A stretch of DNA of 64,000 nucleotides from Kiritimatiellia bacterium (GTDB lineage Bacteria; Verrucomicrobiota; Kiritimatiellia; UBA8416; JABMPJ01). Position 1 is the stretch's first letter. Every line of letters starts with the position of its first letter. Both the position numbers and the translations under genes were made by a program. Below the pieces are notes generated by a model, which worked only from the letters and a program-made list of their open reading frames with translations, searched no databases and was not told the origin of the DNA. The stretch lies in contig JASLOA010000027.1 of NCBI GenBank assembly GCA_030745755.1, positions 62,001-126,000 on the forward strand. The letters are read 5' to 3'. Shown here one piece after another: positions 58,668 to 64,000 of the stretch.

Positions 58668-59293
58668 ACACGGAGACACGAAGCCGTCGTGAGTTCCTGA
58701 ACAGCCTGGGTGTGGCATCATTGGCGACGATCGGCATGTTGGGTCTGCCCGCACTGCGGGCGTTGCCGCGGCAGGAAGGCGACATCGGGGTTTATCTCCG
58801 CCCCCCGGGGGCGCTTCCGGAGAACGAGTTCCTCAAGGCCTGCATCCGGTGCGGGGCCTGTGCACAAGCCTGCCCGCCCGACTGCATCCGCTATTTCGAC
58901 CGTGGAATACGCCAAGACACCCCCTATATACTGCCGCGCAAGAAGGCCTGCGAGCTCTGCATGAAATGCGTGGAGGTCTGTCCCACCGGTGCCCTGCAGA
59001 ACATCCCGGTCGAGGACGTCAAGATGGGCAAGGCGGTCCTCGACAAAGACCTCTGCCTCTCCCACAGAGGGCGGGGTGTCTGCGAAGTCTGCTACCAGTG
59101 CTGTCCCCGCAAAGGCAAGGCCATCACGCAGGAACTCCTTCGCCTCAAACCGATCTTCCACGAAGAATACTGCACCGGCTGCGGCATGTGCGAAGAGGGC
59201 TGCCCCGTACGCAAAAAGGCAGTCGAAGTCATCCCCACCGATGCCACCATCCACAAGGCCGGCCTCAAAGGGCTCGAGCTGGAGAACGCGTAG
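58664..59293 (+). CDS. NapG-like exported ferredoxin with Tat-type leader
   Basis: A 209-residue FeS protein. The start NTETRSRREFLNSLGVASLA has a twin-arginine motif (SRREFL) and hydrophobic stretch, so it may be exported folded. Four 4Fe-4S motifs follow: CIRCGACAQACPPDC, CELCMKCVEVCP, CEVCYQCCP (irregular) and CTGCGMCEEGCP. GTG 58664 overlaps the NapH-like stop, with GGGAGGATC upstream. It likely carries electrons from the NapH-like protein to an unknown periplasmic reductase; no NapA-like gene is present. Confidence 0.85.
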   Translation: MNTETRSRREFLNSLGVASLATIGMLGLPALRALPRQEGDIGVYLRPPGALPENEFLKACIRCGACAQACPPDCIRYFDRGIRQDTPYILPRKKACELCMKCVEVCPTGALQNIPVEDVKMGKAVLDKDLCLSHRGRGVCEVCYQCCPRKGKAITQELLRLKPIFHEEYCTGCGMCEEGCPVRKKAVEVIPTDATIHKAGLKGLELENA

Positions 59294-59338
59294 CAACACC
59301 AGATGCTGCCATCACGGTCTGTGGATCGCATCCCGTAT

Positions 59339-59364
59339 GGTAGGGCGGGGCGTCCCGCCCCGCC
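59339..59364. repeat. GGTAGGGC hairpin with TCC loop
   Basis: GGTA, then GGCGGGGCG (59344-59352), loop TCC, CGCCCCGCC (59356-59364). Located between the NapG-like stop and the HicB-like start; fourth member of the family. Confidence 0.75.
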
Positions 59365-59440
59365 GAGAGCGCATGATGCAGCCCGTCTCTCGGTTTCAGG
59401 CTTGAAAGATAGCGCGGCTTCGTCGGATAATAGCAATGTT

Positions 59441-59653
59441 ATGAGAATCATGGTCAAAGAAGACGGGGAAGGGTATCTGGCCCGTGTGCGTGGCTCACAG
59501 AATCTGTATGCCTATGGCCTGACCCAAGAGCAGGCCCTCGACGAGCTGTCCAGCGTCATTGACATGACGATGGATTACCACCTCGAGCAGGTGGATATCG
59601 AACGACGCGCGCGGCAGGAACTGCTGACCAGGCGTGCTGCCTATGCCGTATAG
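59441..59653 (+). CDS. HicB-like antitoxin
   Basis: A 71-residue HicB-fold protein. MRIMVKEDGEGYLARVRGSQN and YGLTQEQALDELSSVIDMTM show the partially degraded RNase H-like core of HicB. The usual C-terminal DNA-binding helices are absent, though a basic tail is present. ATG 59441 is chosen as the family start; the longer frame runs through the GGTAGGGC hairpin. It overlaps the HicA-like start by 11 nt and lies first, the reverse of most hicAB pairs. Confidence 0.75.
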   Translation: MRIMVKEDGEGYLARVRGSQNLYAYGLTQEQALDELSSVIDMTMDYHLEQVDIERRARQELLTRRAAYAV

Positions 59654-59852
59654 CTTCAGAGCTATTGAGAAACGGTTGCGCAAGTTGGGCTACAAGGCTG
59701 TTCGCCAGAAGGGCTCGCATGTGCTGTTTTCCAATGGTGCAAATACGTTCCCCGTACCTCACCATGCCGGAAGGGACATCTCTCCGGGCGTCGAACGGCA
59801 GATCGTCAAGCTACTGCAGATGAGCAAGGATGAGTTCCGTCGACTGGTCTGA
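59643..59852 (+). CDS. HicA-like toxin (mRNA interferase)
   Basis: A 69-residue double-stranded-RNA-binding-like toxin. YSFRAIEKRLRKLGYKAVRQKGSHVLFSN contains the catalytic His in GSH (H26), and FPVPHHAGRDISPG is the family's second signature. ATG 59643 gives a typical length; GTG 59634 is an alternative. It is expected to cut mRNA and be neutralised by the HicB-like protein. Both genes are short but show intact motifs. Confidence 0.85.
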   Translation: MPYSFRAIEKRLRKLGYKAVRQKGSHVLFSNGANTFPVPHHAGRDISPGVERQIVKLLQMSKDEFRRLV

Positions 59853-59924
59853 TACAGCTCGTCGACTCATGTCAGATGGAATTGCTGACTCCTGCAACAT
59901 ATCTGTTGGCAACAGGTGTTCGGG

Positions 59925-60392
59925 CTAAGCCGTCACCCAGTCTTCGCTGCGGACCTCGCCATCCAAGCCGACCACAATGGCCTTGAGCGGCACCTTCCGG
60001 CTCGATGCCGCCAGGGCTTGCTTGGCCAGGTGAAGCAGTCCGCCACAGCATGGGACCTCCATGATCAGCACGGTCAGGGTGTTGATCTTGGCGTCTTCAA
60101 ACCAGGATTGGATCTTGGTTGCGTAGATCGTCTGCTCCGCATCCAGTTTCGGACACGCAATGGCGATAGACTTGCCTTTCAGGTACTCACTGTGATAGCC
60201 GCCCATGGCATACGCCACACAGTCCGCCGTCAGCAGAACGTCGGCGCCGGCATAGTAGGGTGCCTCGGGTGAAATCAAGTGCAACTGAATCGGCCATTGC
60301 CGGAGCTGCGACTTGACGGCCACGGTCGGGTCATCGCCACTGTCTTCATCTCTACGGTCCATCATTTTTGATCCCGGACATCCACATTCCAT
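59925..60392 (-). CDS. FeS-associated protein of anaerobes (ferredoxin C-terminal domain family)
   Basis: A 155-residue protein resembling the C-terminal domain that follows a ferredoxin in conserved anaerobe proteins: LRQWPIQLHLISPEAPYYAGA, LLTADCVAYAMGGYHSEYL, SIAIACPKLD and MEVPCCGGLLHLA. The N-terminal CGCPGSK is all that remains of a cluster motif. The paired Cys in CPKLD and PCCGG may bind a metal. It starts after GGGAGGT, 20 nt after the hemerythrin stop. Function unknown; redox sensing is a guess. Confidence 0.7.
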   Translation of the reverse strand: MECGCPGSKMMDRRDEDSGDDPTVAVKSQLRQWPIQLHLISPEAPYYAGADVLLTADCVAYAMGGYHSEYLKGKSIAIACPKLDAEQTIYATKIQSWFEDAKINTLTVLIMEVPCCGGLLHLAKQALAASSRKVPLKAIVVGLDGEVRSEDWVTA

Positions 60393-60412
60393 CTCATACC
60401 TCCCTGTGTTTC

Positions 60413-61192
60413 CTACGAACTTGCGGCTTCCAGCGTCTCTATGAACGCAATGTGCTTTGCCGGGCCATCTCCAAATGCAACATCGACGTCGGCAAATGCG
60501 GAGAACATCTGGCCGATCTGTGAGTCAGACAGTTCCTTATCCATCCACGGGTACAGGATCTCGTCCTCTTTCTTGATGTGCTCGGTCAGCAGCTCACGAT
60601 AGGCCGTCAGATGCTCGCAGACGACGGCCCGGTCCTGCGTCTCAACCGCCTCGGCAATCGCCCTGACATGTGCCCGCCCGCTTTCGTGGTCCGTGAACAT
60701 GACCTGGAGAATATCCAGGTTCTCATCAAAGTACTTGAAGAGGATATCTTCCTCTTTGGCGTGGTGAAACCTGTCGGCGTAATTGCGAATGAAGTCGAGC
60801 ATATCGCGAACAAGCCGGCGGTCGGATTCGGATGACAGATCCAGCTTCTCGATTACGGCGGGTATCTGCGCCAGGAGCCGCTTGATCCAGGCATGCTCAT
60901 CCACGAGCTTCTTGATCGGGGGTGAGTAGGTCAGTTCGCCCCCCTGGGCAGGGGCTGTGTCTTCCCTGAGCGGAATAACGATGTCGCGATCGGGGTAGAC
61001 CTCCTTCGCGATCTTCGTCATCAGCTCCTGTTCCTGGACTGCGGTCAGCCCGTGGATGTCCACGATATCCTTCAGCAGACAGGTCCCGACACTGCAAGGC
61101 ACACAACCAATACCATAGGCTTCGAGGATGGGCCCCACCTCCGCATGCTCGTCGATGATCTGCTTGATCCCGCGGTTCAGCAACGCTTCCAT
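60413..61192 (-). CDS. Hemerythrin-domain protein with N-terminal Cys motif
   Basis: A 259-residue protein. Residues 1-65 form a DUF1858/ScdA_N-like helical domain with CVPCSVGTC. The rest is a hemerythrin-like four-helix bundle, with ligand candidates in DEHAWIKRL, FHHAKEEDILF, DHESGRAHVR and HIKKEDEILYPW, matching the His/Glu pattern for a diiron site. It probably handles oxygen or nitric oxide or repairs FeS centres. AAGGGG lies 6 nt before ATG 61192. It heads a pair with the FeS-associated gene. Confidence 0.88.
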   Translation of the reverse strand: MEALLNRGIKQIIDEHAEVGPILEAYGIGCVPCSVGTCLLKDIVDIHGLTAVQEQELMTKIAKEVYPDRDIVIPLREDTAPAQGGELTYSPPIKKLVDEHAWIKRLLAQIPAVIEKLDLSSESDRRLVRDMLDFIRNYADRFHHAKEEDILFKYFDENLDILQVMFTDHESGRAHVRAIAEAVETQDRAVVCEHLTAYRELLTEHIKKEDEILYPWMDKELSDSQIGQMFSAFADVDVAFGDGPAKHIAFIETLEAASS

Positions 61193-61257
61193 CAGAAGCC
61201 CCTTCCCTGGCGACTCTTCCACGCACATAAGACCAGAACAGTGGCCGTGTCGCAAGC

Positions 61258-61674
61258 TCAGAGGGTGCCATCCAACCATTTGACCGCATAGCGGGTGAGC
61301 TGAGCTGTGCCGTGGACGTCCAGCTTCTGCTGCACCCGTCCTTTGTACCCCTCCACGGTCTTGACGCTCAGTCCTAGCTGGGCGGCGATCTCCTTCGTGC
61401 TCATGCCCTCGGCAACGGCTTGAAACACCTGGAGTTCACGGTCACTCAAGCTCTCGACAGGAGAGGAGTCTGACGGCGTCGAACCTGGTGTAAATCTGTT
61501 CAGCATACGTTTTCGCATGTCGGCACTCAGGTAGACCGATCCATCTCTGACGGTGCGTATGGCTTCCAGGAGCTTTGCGGTGGCCTCGTGCTTCATGAGA
61601 TACCCGTGTGCGCCTGCGCGCAGAACGCGTGACGCGTAAAGGCGTTCGTCATGGAGTGACAGGACGTGGATTCT
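61258..61674 (-). pseudogene. Truncated LuxR-type response regulator
   Basis: The C-terminal LuxR helix-turn-helix is intact (LSDRELQVFQAVAEGMSTKE, IAAQLGLSVKTVEGYKGRV). Upstream, 26 codons before the ATG at 61596 still read as receiver sequence (RIHVLSLHDERLYASRVLRAG, then AHGYLMKHEA), but the frame ends at a TGA (61675-61677) that is also the stop of the upstream ATPase gene. The receiver's first half, with the phospho-Asp, is missing. A short protein could still start at ATG 61596 and bind DNA without phosphorylation. It lies 65 nt before the hemerythrin gene, its likely former target. Confidence 0.75.
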
Positions 61675-62787
61675 TCAAATGTTGCTGTGCTTCAACCATG
61701 TTCTGAAAAAGGGGGAATTGAATATGTATTCTTTCTTGTAGAAATACAGGATCTTAAGATCGACCAGCCTGCCGATCGCCTTCTTCACGGATGAAGCATG
61801 GAGAATCCCTGTGAATTTGAGAAAGCCACCAGACTGTACTCCCTTCCCTCCCAAATGCGCCACTCCTACCAGGCAACGCAACTGATTGGAAGTCAAGCCG
61901 GATACACTGTGCTCATACAACGCCTTTTCACGTGAAAACACTACCTGAAGTGCATCTGCTACATCTGCTTGATTCAGAGAGGTATCGTTTTCGGTGATGC
62001 TCCACAGGGCATTGCACAGTTCCTGGACATCTCCGGGTCTTTCCCCGGATTCACAATAGATGCTCTCAACAGCCTCATTCTCCAGTGTCCTGCGTCCTGT
62101 CATGAAACTGCCGATGATGTGCCGGCTGAATGCTTCTCTCGACAAGGGTCCCACTTCAATCTTTATGGCTGATTTGAAGAAAGGACTGTCGGGATCATAG
62201 AAGATCCTGTCCATATCATTCCTGACACTGCCGGAGAACACATAGGCCATGTCGGAATGAAACTGAATCCGACTTCTCATCATGGCAACCACCTGATCAG
62301 AGTTGCCAAGGTTGAGGATATCCTGGAATTCGTCGATAACGACTATGCTCTTCCGGTTCTTGTGTTCCCCGTATATGAAGTCCAGAAGGCTCTCGACATT
62401 TTCAGGAGGCAAGATCTCGTTGGTATGAAAGGAGATACAGGGATCTCCCGAGAAGGAGTCTACGGACAGAGAGGGCCGCAAATGTGACACCATCTTTACC
62501 ACTTTCTCAAAAACCCCGGCCTGCTTGTCGAGCGATATCAGTGCATTTACGATTCTGGCAATCAGATCGTTTGTCGTCTTGATCTGATTGATGTCAATAT
62601 AGACCATGCGATATCCCTTCATTCTCGCGGCTGTATGCACGATGAGGGAACTCTTCCCTACTCTTCGCTCCCCTTCGACTAAGATATTCTGCCCTGAGAC
62701 GATATGTCCCTTGATGGTCTTTTCCAATTTCAGGCGGGGGCAATAGTGTGCGTCGCCTACAATCTGACCATACTTGAACGGGTTCAT
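61675..62787 (-). CDS. Archaeal-type P-loop ATPase, apparently inserted
   Basis: A 370-residue protein of the ATPase family common in archaea (PF01637-like). Walker A is GERRVGKSS, Walker B is SIVVIDEFQDI, sensor 1 is YVFSGSVRND, and the C-terminal part looks like a winged helix (LTSNQLRCLVGVAHLGGKG). It starts at ATG 62787 after AGAGGAAG. Base composition is visibly more AT-rich than neighbours, and its stop abuts the broken response regulator, both signs of transfer. Function is unknown; relatives occur as variable accessory genes. Confidence 0.85.
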   Translation of the reverse strand: MNPFKYGQIVGDAHYCPRLKLEKTIKGHIVSGQNILVEGERRVGKSSLIVHTAARMKGYRMVYIDINQIKTTNDLIARIVNALISLDKQAGVFEKVVKMVSHLRPSLSVDSFSGDPCISFHTNEILPPENVESLLDFIYGEHKNRKSIVVIDEFQDILNLGNSDQVVAMMRSRIQFHSDMAYVFSGSVRNDMDRIFYDPDSPFFKSAIKIEVGPLSREAFSRHIIGSFMTGRRTLENEAVESIYCESGERPGDVQELCNALWSITENDTSLNQADVADALQVVFSREKALYEHSVSGLTSNQLRCLVGVAHLGGKGVQSGGFLKFTGILHASSVKKAIGRLVDLKILYFYKKEYIFNSPFFRTWLKHSNI

Positions 62788-63218
62788 GATGCTTCCTCTC
62801 TTTAGAACATATTAGCGTGACGCCGAATAGTGTCACACAAGATGGGGTGACAGACAAGGGGAGATTCCCTGCTTCACCCAGGCCCACCCTCAATGGCACT
62901 GCGCATGCTGGCCCGCGAAGATGGATTTGGTTGTTTTCGAGTGCAGATGAGAGGTGGACAGCAAGGCGTGAAGCTCCTCTGACTCCTGGCTCCTGCGGCG
63001 ATTCTTCGCCGCTGCCCCCAGCATAAGATGCCTGAAGAATATGCACGGCTGTATTATGTTGTGAAGTTAACGGAGGGGGGCGGCGCTGTCGAGTCCGTGG
63101 TGGCAGCTGAGCTTCTTCACCTGCCAGGCGAGCTGGCAGGGGTCGGGAGATAGGCGGGATCTGTCAAGACAGGCGCACTGGACCGAAGCGGTCGCTATAG
63201 GTGGCGAGGCGTTCGTCT
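62788..63218. other. Non-coding stretch upstream of the ATPase gene
   Basis: About 430 bp without a supported gene. Near the ATPase start is a small inverted repeat, GTGAC-(10)-GTCAC (62817-62821 with 62832-62836), flanked by TAATAT on the ATPase side, which may be its promoter/operator. Farther on there are only short hairpins such as CCTGCCAGGCGAGCTGGCAGG (61-bp region near 63121-63141). I looked for the missing response-regulator N-terminus here and did not see it. Confidence 0.5.
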
Positions 63219-63869
63219 TCAATCGCCAGACGTCCAATGTTCATGGTGAATCAACGACTTCAGTTCTTCTCGTGCTAACCATCCTGCCTTCTCGAGCTCA
63301 GGTTTCTCGTGGAAGAACGATACGTATCCCATGCAGAGGTAGGCGATTGGAACGATGTGCTCGGGGATCTCCAGCAGGTCTCGCAGGGCCTCGTTATGAA
63401 TGATGCTGACCCACCCGAGGCCCAGGTTCTCTGCCCGGGCAGCAAGCCACAAGTTCTGCACGGCGCAGACAGAACTGAATAGGTCCATCTCGGGGATCGC
63501 GGTGCGACCAATGACAACCGGTCCATGTCGGCTTCTGTCGCACGTGACGCAGATTCCAACCGGTGACTCGACAATACCTTCAAGTTTGAACGACTGGTAC
63601 TGTTCCCGCCTGTCTTCATCGAACATGTCAGCGGCTTCGGCGTGCGCGACCTCAAATGCCCGGCGGATGCTCTGTTTTGTCTTTGCGTTCTTGACCACGA
63701 TGAAATCCCAGGGCTGCATGAATCCCACGCTGGGCGCATGGTGTGCTGCGGCCAGGACTCTCATGAGTACTTCATCGGGAACTGGGTCGGGGCGGAATTC
63801 CCCCCGTACGTCGCGACGTGAGAGAATGACTTTGTAGACGGCGTCCCGTTCGGCCTGTGTTATGTCCAT
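63219..63869 (-). CDS. bluB: 5,6-dimethylbenzimidazole synthase BluB
   Basis: A 216-residue flavin-destroying nitroreductase-fold enzyme that makes the lower ligand of cobalamin from FMNH2 and O2. Features matching BluB are SRRDVRGEFRPDPVPDEVLM, AAHHAPSVGFMQPWDFIVV, SFKLEGIVESPVGICVTCDR and AENLGLGWVSIIHN. Length fits. The ribosome site is weak (GAAAGAC). The gene stands alone and no cobalamin riboswitch was recognised upstream, although only 131 bp are available. The O2 need hints at occasional oxygen exposure. Confidence 0.92.
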   Translation of the reverse strand: MDITQAERDAVYKVILSRRDVRGEFRPDPVPDEVLMRVLAAAHHAPSVGFMQPWDFIVVKNAKTKQSIRRAFEVAHAEAADMFDEDRREQYQSFKLEGIVESPVGICVTCDRSRHGPVVIGRTAIPEMDLFSSVCAVQNLWLAARAENLGLGWVSIIHNEALRDLLEIPEHIVPIAYLCMGYVSFFHEKPELEKAGWLAREELKSLIHHEHWTSGD

Positions 63870-64000
63870 GTGTGGTCTTTCGTGTTGATGCGAACAGAGT
63901 ACAACTGTTTTGCAGCAGTGTCCCGCGCATGTTCATGTTGAGGTGCATGATCCAGAGCGAGAAGCAGGAGAAGGGAATCACTGCTGCCAGAGGGTCTGAA

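Noticed and set aside
63870-64000. Cobalamin riboswitch upstream of bluB
   Set aside because: The available 131 bp lack a recognisable B12-box; a longer element could lie outside the window.

Overview
This looks like a chromosomal segment of a GC-rich, Gram-negative, anaerobic or microaerophilic bacterium. A secretin-based type II secretion system, lipoprotein and Sec/Tat-type leaders and a peptidoglycan/division cluster point to a diderm. The divergent FtsZ, the MurC-MurB fusion, a DUF4380-type lipoprotein, GYF-type domains and many intergenic palindromes fit the PVC group (Kiritimatiellota/Lentisphaerota-like). That placement is inference, because the window has no rRNA. No prophage, CRISPR array, tRNA or complete insertion sequence was found.

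Layout. 43-5000: a hybrid histidine kinase, an exported transglutaminase-like protein, a DUF4380-type lipoprotein and a U32 peptidase-family protein. 5189-11458 (minus): a reductive sulfur block with siroheme sulfite reductase, an FeS-flavin oxidoreductase and APS/PAPS reductase, preceded by a MetF with a fused Cys-rich MetV-like domain. 11596-20673: aconitase, a 1351-residue coiled-coil protein with paired GYF-like modules at both ends, and a tightly coupled operon of a catalytically dead HAD protein, thiC and mazG. 20894-26324: two SGNH hydrolases, MtfA peptidase, two glycosyltransferases and a metal-hydrolase-like protein. 26321-33266: murC-murB fusion, ddl, ftsQ, ftsA, ftsZ. 33401-37180: an AraC-type regulator divergent from an epimerase / GHMP kinase / cytidylyltransferase operon, a candidate undescribed sugar-nucleotide route. 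37268-48523: a ten-gene type II secretion operon, gspE-F-G-H-I-J-K-L-M-D. 48707-51562: rplM, rpsI, a DEAD-box helicase and a small Cys-rich protein. 51568-57476 (minus): NuoE-like, NuoF-like, Cys-type formate dehydrogenase, ferritin-like protein and receiver protein. 57783-59293: NapH-like and NapG-like FeS proteins. 59441-59852: a HicBA-like pair. 59925-63869 (minus): an FeS-associated protein, a hemerythrin protein, a response regulator truncated next to an AT-richer ATPase gene, and BluB.

How the parts connect. Formate oxidation to NADH, the NapG/NapH electron carriers and the sulfite reductase arm describe an electron economy based on FeS proteins. MetF links C1 units to methionine and to the neighbouring sulfur assimilation genes. 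ThiC, BluB and the siroheme enzyme indicate cofactor self-sufficiency. Envelope synthesis, division and secretion genes fill the middle.

The most unusual non-gene content is a set of dispersed palindromic elements whose stems differ between copies yet stay self-complementary. They include nested hairpins with an RATA tetraloop, GGTAGGGC hairpins with a TCC loop, and quasi-periodic phrase repeats at gene borders. One composite copy appears to supply the start codon of gspI.
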